The notes beneath the pieces are model-generated. The model had not been told where the DNA came from. It was given only the letters and a program-made list of their open reading frames with translations, and did no database searches. Made by a program: the position numbers and the translations under genes. 64,000 nt of DNA from Paulinella micropora (Eukaryota > Cercozoa > Imbricatea > Euglyphida), in NCBI GenBank assembly GCA_009731375.1, contig BJOX01000160.1, forward strand, positions 817,233 through 881,232. The letters are read 5' to 3'. Below, in pieces: positions 30,051 through 40,656 of the stretch. The stretch's first letter is position 1. The number at the start of each line of letters is the position of its first letter.

Positions 30051-30845
30051 AGCGCCATTCTAAAATATCAAAGGTAAGACCCCCGCGGGTTTATAGAAAT
30101 AAAAGCGGGAGGCCGTATATTATCCAGAAGGGTAAAAAATATTATCTTAATTTCGGTAAGAAAACAAATGATATGAGCACACTTCAAATTGTTAAACTTT
30201 TTATGAAATACTTAAGCAGACCAAAAGCAAAGAAAAAAACAAAGAAGGAAGACTTAAGAAAAGTCCAGAGCCTGTCAGAGATTGAGTACGAGGACAGCAA
30301 TTCAAGACCACTTAGACAAACTCAGAAAGGAAAAGTATGAAGGTATTGAAACCATAGAGAAAAAAGAAAGAAGGGCACGGGAGGATTTAGACGAGGAGAA
30401 GAAGAGGCAAGAAAGAAAAGACATAGCAGTTGCTAAGGAAAGACAAGAGATAATGGATAGGGAACATAAAAGAGAACTAGCGGATATTAATCAACGACAA
30501 GAACAAAAAGCCAGATAACTAAGAAGGGAGCAAAAACTCATAGAAGATGTAAAATATGAAGAAGACAGAAAAAATAGAATACAAGCATTACCACCAGTTC
30601 AATATCAATATATTATGCCACCACAGCAGGAACAGCCACAAGAACAACAGGCACAGCTAGAGGTAAAAGTTAAACCAAATCAAAAATTTGAAGAAAATAA
30701 AAAATTAATCATAAAGTCTGGAGTTTTTACTCAAGCAGATATAGATAATTGGGAACCTAGTAAAATACAAAGTATTGCGGAAAGAATAAAACAATTTCAA
30801 GAACAAAAACTGACAATAGTCGATATGAAAAAATTTAGGAAATAA
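30047..30845 (+). pseudogene. long coiled-coil protein (element A, broken)
   Basis: MKRHSKISKVRPPRVYRNKS is followed by YIIQKGKKYYLNFGKKTND, then a long Glu/Lys/Arg heptad region (about 30290-30560) and a Gln/Pro segment ending in an IDNWEPSKIQSIAERIK-type helix. One frameshift (about 30300) and one in-frame TAA (30516-30518) interrupt it. The B counterpart (46923-47667) shares the N-terminal GRPYI-K-GK-YLNFGKKTND block and the coil. Probably a structural or scaffold protein. Confidence 0.6.
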
Positions 30846-30857
30846 ATTAGAGGAGGC

Positions 30858-31253
30858 TAAATACAAAGCAATGTTAAAGAATGGATTGTCGAATAGTAAT
30901 ATTGAGAAAAACTTACTATTAAAATTCTTGGTGAAGCATTAAGGGAAAAACTTAAAAATGAAGGCCACGATGTTAAAGGTTGGAACCAAAGGGCATCATG
31001 GATAATAGACAAAATTGTAGAACATAAAATAGATGTAGGACAAAAGAAGGACGAAGTAAAAAAGAAATTGGCTGAATATTTGGGATTACAAACGGGAACT
31101 GGTTTAGAAGATTTGATTAATAAAGTGTTTTCCGTAGAAAACATTAAAAAGTATCTAACAAGAAAAGAATGGGTTCATTCAATGAAAAAAAAAGATTATG
31201 TTAATGTTCTTATAAATAAATATAGAAATGAGCAACAGCCAGAGCAACCATAG
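30858..31253 (+). pseudogene. helical protein before the protease (element A)
   Basis: Broken frames give ALREKLKNEGHDV, WNQRASWIIDKIVEHK and GTGLEDLI, matching the intact B gene at 51341-51640 in order and pattern. The last part (KEWVHSMKKKDYVNVLINKY) corresponds to the N-terminal domain of the B protease gene and runs in the same frame into the Pro/Gln-rich linker and protease at 31380. Confidence 0.5.
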
Positions 31254-31855
31254 CCAGAGCAACCACAGCCAGAGCAACCACAGCCAGAGACACAGCAACC
31301 AGAGCCAGAGGTGCCACAGCCAGAAGAGCCACAACAAGATGACCCACAGCAACAGCAAGATGGAGAGGGACGGGGACTAATGACTAATAAAATAGACGAC
31401 ATAATGAAAAAATATGGATGGTATGTCGGAGCGATAGCCAGTGATGAAATCTAAGTTGAAGCCCGGAAGCAGAAAGCGATACGGATTTATTATGAATTTG
31501 GACAATCACAAACAAGCGGGGTCTCATTGGATCGCCGTATGGATAAGTCTAGACAAAGACCGGTCCGTGGAAGTGTATGACCCATTAGCACTTTACGAGC
31601 CAACGGAAGATTTTCAGCAACAAATGAACAACTAATAAATAAAAGAAATCCAGATAGTTATTTGTTAATAAAGGTTAATCAAGTAAAACAACAATTAAAC
31701 ACCTCAGACACGTGCGGTTGGCATAGTATGAGGTTTTTAATGGAGCGGGCGAAAGGAAACAGGTTTAAGTTTAGTTCGGGTTTCACAGACTTAAAAGAAG
31801 AAGAGCGGGAAAATTAAAAGCACAGAATGGGTATGGGTTTGACACCTTTTTGTAA
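31254..31855 (+). pseudogene. adenovirus-type cysteine protease with Pro/Gln linker (element A, broken)
   Basis: A Pro/Gln/Glu-rich linker (PEQPQPEQPQPETQQPE...) is followed in the same frame by MTNKIDDIMKKYGWYVG. Catalytic landmarks are GSHWIAVW (His), VEVYDPLALY (Asp/Glu) and SDTCGWHSMRFL (Cys). These are the Ulp1/adenain fold signatures of Polinton maturation proteases. At least two frame changes (about 31450 and 31635) and an upstream TAG at 31251-31253 break it. The enzyme would cut capsid precursors in virions. Confidence 0.75.
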
Positions 31856-31899
31856 AAAATATTTATCTATAATAATATAACAAAGGATTACAAGGGAGG

Positions 31900-32695
31900 A
31901 AGAAGTTCGGGTATCTATTACATAAATAGTAAAAATAGAATAACGGGAACAGACAGCGACTTTACACACGAAGTCAATATGAAGGGACTAGACAATCCCA
32001 CACATTGTAAAATTCTTCATATCTATGTTCCAAAATCTTATTATTCAGTTGCATCTCCATATAATACTTTTACATTATCCGAAGACGGGTATGAGGCTTT
32101 AATTACGATACCTGAGGGAAACTACACAATGAACAATTTAAAAAATAAACTGGCCGAGGTACTGACGACAGAAAGTCCGAATGACTATACTTATGTTGTC
32201 TCAAGCAACAATACAAACACAGAAGCGGAGGATGGTAAATTAACATTCGGTGTTTCAAATAACGGAGGTATTCAACCGCGGTTTATATTTGATGCTGATA
32301 CCCATATTCACGAGGTAATGGGTTTTGATAGAAATTCAACATATTTCTTCGCTAATGATTTTATTAAATCGCCAAATGTAATTATTTTAACTGGTGAAAA
32401 GACCTTGTATCTTCAATCGGATTTGGTGAATGAAGGTGATAATCATGTGCTTCAAGAAATATACACTGCCAACGAAATTCCTTTTGGGTCTGTTATCTAT
32501 GATGGAAGCGGGTCTGAGTATGGTAAAACATTGTCCGCTAATTCAAACAATGTGTTTAGGTTTTGCTTGACGGACGAAAATGACCAAGCAATAAATCTTA
32601 ATGGTTTGGGAATAGTTATGACATTACTGGTTTATCGTGAAACTAATTATTTTAGTTTATTTAATTCATTCTTTAATCTGTTAAAGGCGAGATAA
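31900..32695 (+). CDS. penton-like minor capsid protein (element A)
   Basis: 238 residues are open from ATG 31979. The frame continues upstream for about 27 codons (SKNRITGTDSDFTHEVN) without an ATG. Since the B copy includes this block, the original start may be lost. IYVPKSYYSVASPYNTF, ITIPEGNYTMNNLKNKLAE and LQSDLVNEGDNHVLQEI are hallmark blocks of the single-jelly-roll penton protein of Polintons. It should form the five-fold vertices of the capsid. Confidence 0.75.
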
Positions 32696-32696
32696 A

Positions 32697-32751
32697 GATA
32701 TTTGACAATTTCACTTCGAGCTATTTGCACTCTCGTTTATTGTCAAACATC
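32697..32751. repeat. border hairpin A-5
   Basis: GATATTTGACAAT ... ATTGTCAAACATC, a 13-base arm with one mismatch. It starts two bases after the penton stop codon. Confidence 0.8.
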
Positions 32752-32777
32752 GGAAAAGGTAAAGTTAATGGGAAACA

Positions 32778-32816
32778 ATGTTTTATGAAACCGCGAAGCG
32801 GGTGAATAAAATATCA
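32778..32816. repeat. border hairpin A-6
   Basis: AATGTTTTAT ... ATAAAATATC with inner CCGC-GAA-GCGG. Oriented opposite to A-5 across a 26-bp spacer, upstream of the major capsid gene. Confidence 0.75.
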
Positions 32817-32834
32817 ATTATTTTAGAATTATTT

Positions 32835-32856
32835 ATTTTTTTTCTATAAATATATT
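32835..32856 (+). promoter_or_regulatory. poly-T/C/TATA promoter-like motif
   Basis: ATTTTTTTTCTATAAATATA, 45 bp before the major capsid ATG at 32901. Confidence 0.45.
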
Positions 32857-32900
32857 CTGGTGAATTAGTTAATTTACACTACTTCAAAAACAAAACAAAA

Positions 32901-34219
32901 ATGCCTGTCCAATACGGAGGAGAACTAGTCCATCAGACTAAGGAACTGCTCACTGGTAAGTATGAATTAACTAAACTTACCACTCGTGAAGGCTCGCAAC
33001 CTGTTGCACTTACTACTGCTGGTGGTATGGAAAACACCTTTGAAATTCCTACTCGTCCTTTAAACCTTGCGAGGAGTGTGTTGCGATTTACTTACACTCC
33101 GTCTGGTGCGGGTGGTGCTGGTCGCTACAATCGTATCTATATGGATTGTCTGTCTATGATTAAAACTATTGAACTGCGAAGCCGAAGCGGGCAGTATTTG
33201 TGTAATCTTCAACATGTGGGTAATTACACTAAGGTGATATGGAAACAGGAAATTAAGTATGAAAAATTTATGGCACTTGAAAACCATGGTGCTTGTGTGG
33301 GTAGCGGTGCTATGCTTCAAAAGTGTAATGCTGGAAAAGTTGAAATTGGAACCGTAGCGGAAAGAGCGGCAATTACTGCTGCGGCCAATACTGCTGGATT
33401 GGTTATTAATGTTAAGTTTCCTTTGGTATGCTGTTTGGCACTATTCTTGAACTGAATAAGACTATTGGATTTAATGAAATTTTGGATTTGCGGATCGTGT
33501 GGGCTGAAACCAACCGCTCTTCATTCTATGGCACTAATGTAAGTTCTATTTCAACTGGTGCTGCCGCTACGACCTCTGGTGCTATCGTCTCTAACCTAAA
33601 TCTATTCCTTGCTGTTGAGACTGACCCAAATGTCATCCTCGGTGTCCAGCAAAAGATTGCGGGTGAAGGCTTTCCATTTAAGATTGAGTATCCTATCGCT
33701 TGGAAGCAAAGTCTTCAAACAAACTAACAGAACTATGTTTTTAAGATGAAACGCTCGCAGGGTGAAAGAATTCGTCGTATTTATACTTCCGCCTTTCATT
33801 TCACTGAGAGTGCTAATACTTCTTTTGATAATGACAACAGGGCGGATGCTAAAATTATTTCTTATTATGCAACCCTTGACGGCTCTCGTCTTCAACAATT
33901 TGACATTGACACTTCTGAGAATGAAGACTATATGATTTTGAAGGATAAGTTGAAGGGAAGTGCTATCCTAAACAGCGATGTCTATCATTACAACTGGTTC
34001 CACGTAGATACTTGGGACAATAACCGCCCGCTGTGCGATAAGGACACCGACGGCTATGAGGTGAGCGGTTTGAGCCGAGACACTGAGAGGCGATATGAAT
34101 TCGTTTCAACTACAAGTAATAATGCGAGTGGTGTTGGCATAACTAATCTTAACCATTACACATTCGCCATCCTTCAACGTAGTGTGCTTGTTAAAGGAGC
34201 TGAAATTTTGATGAGTTAA
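32901..34219 (+). pseudogene. major capsid protein (element A, broken)
   Basis: Starts MPVQYGGELVHQTKELLTGK. Blocks RPLNLARSVLRFTYTP, MIKTIELRSRSGQYLCNL and VIWKQEIKYEKF lie in the first third. LRIVWAETNRSSFYG and FLAVETDPNVILGVQQKIA follow, then NDNRADAKIISYYATLDGSR, WFHVDTWDNNRPL and SGLSRDTERRYEF near the C-terminus. Length (about 440 codons over several frames), position after the penton gene and strong alignment with 53406-54876 of B fit the double-jelly-roll capsid protein of Polintons. Frame breaks occur near 33430-33460 and 33730-33745. Confidence 0.75.
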
Positions 34220-34220
34220 A

Positions 34221-34259
34221 GATATTTTATTCATATACTTCGTATCTTCATAAAACATC
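34221..34259. repeat. border hairpin A-7
   Basis: GATATTTTAT ... ATAAAACATC with inner ATAC-TTC-GTAT. It starts one base after the capsid stop codon. Confidence 0.8.
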
Positions 34260-34296
34260 GAATGCCATTAAAGTAAAAAATTAATAGATTAAATAA

Positions 34297-34318
34297 TTTT
34301 TTCTTGTATAATAATATA
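34297..34318 (+). promoter_or_regulatory. poly-T/C/TATA promoter-like motif
   Basis: TTTTTTCTTGTATAATAATA between hairpins A-7 and A-8, about 90 bp before the ATG at 34408. Confidence 0.4.
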
Positions 34319-34324
34319 GGAAAA

Positions 34325-34400
34325 CGACGTTTGTGAGCGAAGCATCACAACGTCCTTCAGACTTGTGAGAATAAACGAGAGTGCGTAGCACGAAGTGAAA
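34325..34400. repeat. border hairpins A-8 (double)
   Basis: Hairpin GACGTTTGTGA ... TCACAACGTC (34325-34354), then a second, GAGAAT ... ATTCTC, that reaches the start region of the gene at 34408. Same position type as A-4 and A-6. Confidence 0.6.
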
Positions 34401-34407
34401 TTCTCAA

Positions 34408-35646
34408 ATGTCCCACCAGAGAAATTTAATCGCACAAAATCCTGACGAAAAGTTTGTAAATGTCAAAGTTGGATATGATGGACACATTGAAACTAATCAT
34501 ATGAAGACCGCTTTTGGTGAAACCCTAACCAGTTCCTTAACACCTGTATTACAGGAAATCTTTCCATATACCATTAATACACGGATATGGTCATTAATTC
34601 AGACAAATGCGAGTGTTTCATTTAATAATAATATGGCGGAATTAAAAACGACTGCTAATGCTACCGCTGATGCGTGTATGGAAAGAAAAAGAAAAATAAA
34701 ATATCGCACTGGTATGGGTGTTGTAGCCCGCTTCACTGCTTTATGGACAACAGACGAAACCGAAGATTATTATTCGTGGATAGGTATCGGAGATAATGCT
34801 TTACTTAATGGTTTCTACTTTTACAAGACTAGAGATGAAGGAATGATTATTCTACATTGCATTGGAGGAAACCCGAACGCATTTTATCAAGCATACTGGG
34901 ATGACCCGTGCGACGGAACAGGAGATATGCCAGTATTAGACTGGACGAAGGGAAATGTATTTCAAATTCAATTTCAATACTTAGGTTTTGGTGCTATTAA
35001 GTTTTCTATTGAAAATCCAAAGACAGGCGAATTTCAGTTAGTCCATACGATTAAGTATGCGAATGCCAACACGGGTGTCAGTCTGCGGAATACTACATTG
35101 CCATTTGTAGCACGAATTGTTAATAATAATGTGGGAGTTGGAATACAAAGACTGAAGACAGCCAGTTGTAGTTTGTTTGCTGAGGGAACCACCACTATTA
35201 ATACAAGTTTTACATATACGGCGGCAGGGAGTGAAGCAGGTAATATAACTGAAAGCCCCATTTTAAGTATCAGGAATAAAGCACTATACAATAATAGCCT
35301 AACCAACTATTCAAATGTCTTTCCATCTTTGATAAGTATTACAAATGAAGATAGTAAGTCTAATATTGTAAGAATGGTATTGAACGGAGCACTGACAGGA
35401 GCAGGTTTTGCCGATGTAGATGCCAAAACTTCAATTATAGATACAGATACAAAAGCAACTGCTATCGCAAACGGAACAACACTTTTTAAGATTTATGTTA
35501 ATGCTACCTCAACTCAACAAATTAATCTAAGAACCTACGATATTCAATTAACCCCGAACGATGTTTTGACATTCACACAGAAGTCTGTGTCGGCAGGTGG
35601 AAATGGTAATATTAATGTTATTGCTAACTTTATAGAAGACCACTAG
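34408..35646 (+). CDS. conserved virion-type protein (element A)
   Basis: 412 residues, intact, MSHQRNLIAQNPDEKFVNVK. Features: TPVLQEIFPYTINTRIWSL, KYRTGMGVVARFTALW, YYSWIGIGDNALLNGFYF, GNVFQIQFQYLGFGAIKFSI and FQLVHTIKYANANTGVSL, all beta-rich. The B counterpart is 54949-55865, with an internal deletion. Proteins with this layout occur in other marine DNA viruses as virion or attachment components; no enzyme motif is present. The position after the capsid gene supports a structural role. It is one of the few large unbroken genes in A. Confidence 0.65.
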   Translation: MSHQRNLIAQNPDEKFVNVKVGYDGHIETNHMKTAFGETLTSSLTPVLQEIFPYTINTRIWSLIQTNASVSFNNNMAELKTTANATADACMERKRKIKYRTGMGVVARFTALWTTDETEDYYSWIGIGDNALLNGFYFYKTRDEGMIILHCIGGNPNAFYQAYWDDPCDGTGDMPVLDWTKGNVFQIQFQYLGFGAIKFSIENPKTGEFQLVHTIKYANANTGVSLRNTTLPFVARIVNNNVGVGIQRLKTASCSLFAEGTTTINTSFTYTAAGSEAGNITESPILSIRNKALYNNSLTNYSNVFPSLISITNEDSKSNIVRMVLNGALTGAGFADVDAKTSIIDTDTKATAIANGTTLFKIYVNATSTQQINLRTYDIQLTPNDVLTFTQKSVSAGGNGNINVIANFIEDH

Positions 35647-35676
35647 ATATTTATGAGCATCGCTTTCATTCGCTAC

Positions 35677-35686
35677 NNNNNNNNNN
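35677..35686. other. assembly gap (10 N)
   Basis: Ten N directly after a border-hairpin-like start (GATATTTATGAGC at 35646). The hairpin may have stopped assembly. Confidence 0.99.
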
Positions 35687-35703
35687 GAATGATTTGACTT
35701 ACT

Positions 35704-36096
35704 TTACTTTATTTTTTGGTATCTTTCTTTTACAGCCCGAATAACATCGCTCGCTTTCCTTAATATACATCCTTCTTCTGTACATACTTCGTCTGTAGCA
35801 GTCGCCGTATCACCTACGGATGTAGCATTCACTATTTCTTCACCTACATTCGCCTTTATTTCGGTAATTCCAGTCTCTTTTAAATCAGTTGTCTTAAAAG
35901 GTGTGCTTTCTTCTTTGTCCCTTATGGTCTCCAATGGAATAACTACTTTCACATTGTCGTCGCTCGGCTTGTATTGTTCATAGAAAGAAACAATGTCAGG
36001 TTTAGTCCATTTAATTGTTGGCTTTTTATATTCGCTGTCAATGTTCCATTTTTCAATTTCATTCAAGTAGTCTTGTTTGGTGTTCAGGTCAGTCAT
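35704..36096 (-). CDS. hypothetical protein (element A)
   Basis: 130 residues from ATG 36096, MTDLNTKQDYLNEIEKWNID, with YKKPTIKWTKPDIVSFYEQY and a C-terminal basic helix SDVIRAVKERYQKIK. No family recognised and no counterpart seen in B. Its start codon abuts border hairpin A-9. Confidence 0.5.
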   Translation of the reverse strand: MTDLNTKQDYLNEIEKWNIDSEYKKPTIKWTKPDIVSFYEQYKPSDDNVKVVIPLETIRDKEESTPFKTTDLKETGITEIKANVGEEIVNATSVGDTATATDEVCTEEGCILRKASDVIRAVKERYQKIK

Positions 36097-36149
36097 GATA
36101 TTTTAGAATTGCGCTTCGTGCTACGCACTCTCGCTTATTCTAAATCATC
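36097..36149. repeat. border hairpin A-9
   Basis: GATATTTTAGAATTGCG ... CGCTTATTCTAAATCATC. Nearly the same sequence as A-1 and, like it, touching a start codon. Confidence 0.8.
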
Positions 36150-36186
36150 GGAAAAAACTTTAAAGGAAAAATAATTAAAAGAAAAC

Positions 36187-36221
36187 GATGTTTTGTGATG
36201 ACGAAGTCAGAACAAAATATC
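36187..36221. repeat. border hairpin A-10
   Basis: GATGTTTTGTGATGAC ... GTCAGAACAAAATATC. The GATATTTT side ends at the stop codon of the ExoX-C-like gene (36220). It faces A-9 across 37 bp. Confidence 0.8.
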
Positions 36222-36504
36222 AAATATATTTTTTTACTTCACTTTTAGTGTCTGTAAATTTATCAAACCACGGCTGTTTCATAACCCATTCAAGATATTT
36301 GTCAATGGTAGCAATATCTGAAACCTTCTTCCCGCGATACTTACCAAACGGAAAAACATCGGTTGGCTTTCCTTCTCTACTTTTTTCAATCGCCTTAATT
36401 TCTTCATCAATCATCTGTTGCACATCTCTTACTGAAAAGAATTCCTTATTCTTCTCAATTGAAAGTCGTCCAAATTTTTCAGATAGTCTGGTGAGGGTGG
36501 TCAT
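36220..36504 (-). CDS. ExoX-C-like small protein (element A)
   Basis: 94 residues. DVFPFGKYRGKKVSDIATID then YLEWVMKQPWF matches the small C-terminal domain found in exodeoxyribonuclease X-like and many viral proteins (F-x-FGKY-x-G-K...YL-x-W). The nuclease catalytic domain itself is absent, so it may be a nucleic-acid-binding accessory. B has a broken copy at about 56521-56680 on the same strand. Confidence 0.6.
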   Translation of the reverse strand: MTTLTRLSEKFGRLSIEKNKEFFSVRDVQQMIDEEIKAIEKSREGKPTDVFPFGKYRGKKVSDIATIDKYLEWVMKQPWFDKFTDTKSEVKKYI

Positions 36505-36570
36505 TGGTCTATATATATTGTTAAAAAATTTATGGAAAAAAATTAATTATTTAATATTTTATTTTTTTAA

Positions 36571-39500
36571 TATCCGAAAGGTCTAGTTTCAATCGCATTC
36601 TCTACAATTCCGATAACTTGTCTTTTCGTATATGTAAAACTAAATATCTTTTCTAAGTATTCGCTTGTTATTTTTTTCTTTTGTTTGTCTCGTGATATCT
36701 TGTTTGTTTTCTATTATAACTACTTTTCCAGACTTCTCATTTCGCTTAGCAATCCGTAATTCTTCATCAGTCTCCAACAATTCAGCCAGTTCATTTTTAC
36801 CATTCTCAAATAATTCAGTGTTCGTAATACCTAGCCCACAACTTATCACACTTAACATATTCGGTAAATTCAATGCTTTTTTCGTTTCATAGTTCATACT
36901 AAATCCTTTTACTTTCATACTGGCTTTACCATTATCTAATAAGTATCCATAACATTTCGGCCCGCCTCCCACAAAGGTTTTTATTTTCGCTCCTTTCAAT
37001 TCATCTGTCCAATCGCCCAGTAAATCTCCTGTCTCTACATCTGCCTCATTAATTTCTTTGTTAGTCGTATATATTACGCTGTCTGTGTCATGATACAATA
37101 TCCTATTGCCTAATCTGTCCATCATATTGTAAAGTCTCATTCTCGCGTGGCATGTAGTAAATAAAGCAACTACAATATTTGTTTTAATCGGGTCGCTCAC
37201 TGCATCCTGTTTTAAGTCATAACTGGCTTCTACAATTTGGTCGTTAATTATGTTAATATTAATATTATCCACTGATTTATCGTTCAATAGTTTGTATAAG
37301 GTTTCTTTATCCTTTATCATTTTGTTCTGTGTTTTATTTTGTTTCTGTCCAAACTTGCCCCATAAAGAGTTCAAGCACAACTTAGCCACTGCTCTCCGTC
37401 CTTCGTTTTTGAATAGTTTGCTTTCATCCATCTTTACACCCATTTTGATTTCCATGCTGTTTATGTAATTTTGTTTTTCTGCTTCCGTATTACATCCCGT
37501 GGGATATCCGCTGGACTCTTGTTTTACTTTCAAGAATGTTTTTATGTATTCTTTGAATAGGCTACTGCTTTGTTCTTTCCAGTGCCATACTTAATATACT
37601 TTTATTAACTTATGCCCTTTCTCTAAGGCCTTGTAAACTTCTGGAGTTGCCCGTGTTCCAGTTATTGCTCGTTCTTTATCTGTGAGCTTACATTCTCCGT
37701 GTTGCTCTGTCATTCCGCACTTATCGCATAAGTAATACATCATCTTACCTCTATCCGCCTTCGGTAAGACTGGGTGTAGTAAGCCTCTCGGAGGTAGCAT
37801 CTTAACCTTAGCCACTCCGAAATATTCTCTGTTTATAATTCTGTTTTTCATATTTTTTCTTTCCTCCTCGTTGTTAGGTCTAATAATTATATGGTGTCCG
37901 CTTGGATAAAGGTCGTAATACATCACAGTCGGATAAAGTGAGCATATGTCAATATATTTCGCATACTCATTATCATGTCGTGATTCCCAATATAATTTCA
38001 GAGCATTCACTCTACCTCCAAACATTGCCTCTCGTGGGTTTAGTCCTTCTTGTTCAGTAATTCGTTCGTTTGTATCCTCTGCCAGTCTTTCACTGGTTTT
38101 CATCAGGCTCCATTCGCACTTCCAGATACTTATTACTTTCGCTTGTTCGTTAAGTTGTTTTTCTCTTCTCATTGTTTCCTTGTATAGTTCGCCCATTGTC
38201 TTATTCTTCTTCACATTCAGAGCATTGCTATTCCAACACTTCTGACATCCGTGCCAATTGCATCCGTAAAACTCATAAGCAGTCTTGTTTTTCTCGTCCC
38301 ATCCATCTACATACACACGAGATTGTCCGAGTTGAAACATTTTTTCACCTCCGTTGAATGCGTGCTTAATATCGGTTTTGTCTAACCTGCGTCTGTATGC
38401 TAGCCATTCTACGCAAGCCCTAGAAGTCATCATGTTTTGTTTTTCCGCTTTCAATATCGCAATTGAATTTTCTGGCATAAACTTAGCACGATACAGAGCC
38501 ATAACACAACTCGCGATAGTTGTATATTGAAAAGTGTCAATACCAAACTGTAGAAACTGATTTCTAAAATCTATACAACCCTTCCTCAGTATATCAACAT
38601 CTGAATGACAATACTCTGCGATTTCCTTTGCCATATCAAAGTGGTTATGTGCTTTCACTTGTTCATCATACCATTCAAGAAATTCTTTTCGTTTATCTCC
38701 TCGCATCGTGTCGTAGCCACAATGTTTCTTATGGGGCATTACCCCGACATAGTTTTTATTTTTTGCCGTATTGAAGAAGTGCGGGAAGAAACCTTTCTTA
38801 AGTTCCGTAAGCCCGAATGTCTTTGGAAAGTCTGACAATGGCATCGTAAGAAAACTTAGGCTGTCTATAAGCGATACTTCTTAAGTGTCATCATCATAAT
38901 CTTACCGCCCTCATAAATTACAAATGGAGTTTGACCTTTATCAACTAACCACTTAAGAATAAACTGACAATCATAACCGCGGCATTGTGTGCGATAAATG
39001 TAAATCCGCTGTGCTTAGTGTCAAAAACCCACTTACAGAATTCTTGAATGTTCTTGTGAATTACTGGCGGTTCCTTCGCATCGTAATACTGGCTTTCAGC
39101 ATGATTAACAATGTGCTCGCCTGTGTCTTGTGTCGCTTCAAAGTCAAAGAATATGTATTGCTCTGACGGCAGTAAGATTTCTTTTTGGACTATTTCACAT
39201 TGGTGTTCAAGCGGTTTCACTAGTTTGCAATTTCTGCATTTCGCATATCCGCATTTGTGTTCATCTTTCTTTCTGTAATTAAGACTGCACGATTTACATT
39301 TCGCTTTAACATCGCAGTTCGTCGTCCTGTGGTTATTAAAGCATTCAGTGTTTGGAACCTTTCTATTACACTTCTCCCATTCTTTCCACTGGCTCTTGTC
39401 TTTTATTCCCTTACAACCCTTGGTTTCACAAATACTACATTTGGCTTCACAGGCGTGTCTTTCCATATACCCTCTTAGACATAACTCACAGAAATTCTTT

Positions 39501-40562
39501 TTTCCTATCATAGACTTCATGTTAGTTATGGCATCGTAATGTCCTTCAGTCTTTAGAATGTAAAGGCTAGTCAGCCGTTCGCCGTTCGCATCAAGTAGTT
39601 CTGTTTTATAAATGATTTTGTCAGGGAATTCAACAATAACCAGATTGTATTTAATGTGATTAGCAAATGTATTAATTTCTGGTATCCCACACACATCCTT
39701 AATAACTTTCGCTTCATCGTGTAAAGCCTCTGCCATTTCCTGCTGTATCTTTCTTTTTCCCATTAGTATTGTCTTGAATTTTGGATGTTTTTAAATTTTT
39801 GCTTTGACTACAACGATTGCTCGTGCTAAGCATAAGTTATCGCTGTTTGTAATACAGATTACTCCTTTCTTTCCGTAGATATCCAATTTGTTCAAAACCT
39901 GTAGCCTTGTCCCGCCAGTCGGCATTTTAACAGATTTCAACACAAATTTTAATTTATCAAAGTTTATTCCTTTCTCGTCCATGTAAAGACTTTCGTTGCT
40001 TTGAAATATTGCTGACAATCTTTCTAAAACTTTTTCAACCGAGATTTGATTAACTTTGTGTAAGCCTGTTGATACCTTTCCATAGTAATCCAACTCAATA
40101 CCTAGGCTAACCTTATCTTGCGGTGCTTGCCGTTTTACAAAGTCGTTCAATACAATCTCAATAAATCTTATCACATCGCGCATCGTAAATGATCGGAAGT
40201 TGCCGTTAATCCTTACCGCATACCGGCTTTCATTTATTCCTAGTTCGTGTTCCTTGCTGTCGTCCCTCATGATATCATAATTACCATACCTCAACAAGTC
40301 TCTGTAATTTTCTTTCAGTTCTTTTTTCTCTTCAATCGTAGGTAAAGGTGGCGCTATTGGTATAGCATGGTGCTCAAAATACACTGCGCCTCTTACTTGG
40401 TTCAAGTAGTTTTGGGCGGTCGGTGTATCAATTTTATACCCCCTTACCTTCTGTTTGATATAGCACATCCCGACCCCTGACAGACTTGATTTCGTAATTT
40501 ATCTTATATTCCCTTAATCTATCCAACCTGTAGACCTTGCCGTTATACGTGTGTGTCTCCAT
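36571..40562 (-). pseudogene. Polinton-type protein-primed DNA polymerase B (element A, broken)
   Basis: Runs from ATG 40562 through at least four frame changes (around 40450, 39775, 38900 and 37560), plus one near the end, to about 36571. The N-terminal part has NSDNLCLARAIVVVKAK. A long Cys/His-rich insert (39140-39480; FCELCLRGYMERHAC ...) follows. Exonuclease motifs are FFDFEATQD, FIAHNA and YCHSDVDIL. Polymerase motif A is DICSLYPTVMYY, motif B LCLNSLWGKFGQK and motif C YHDTDSVIY. About 1,330 codons match the long Polinton enzyme, which would start synthesis from a protein primer at the terminal repeats. It differs clearly from the polymerase of B. Confidence 0.9.
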
Positions 40563-40656
40563 GTTTGATAATAGTATATCAAGGAAAATATAATTTTATA
40601 AAATTAAAATATTTGTCTGCCTCAATCGGTCGTCCCCTCGTGGCCTCGTGTGTGTC

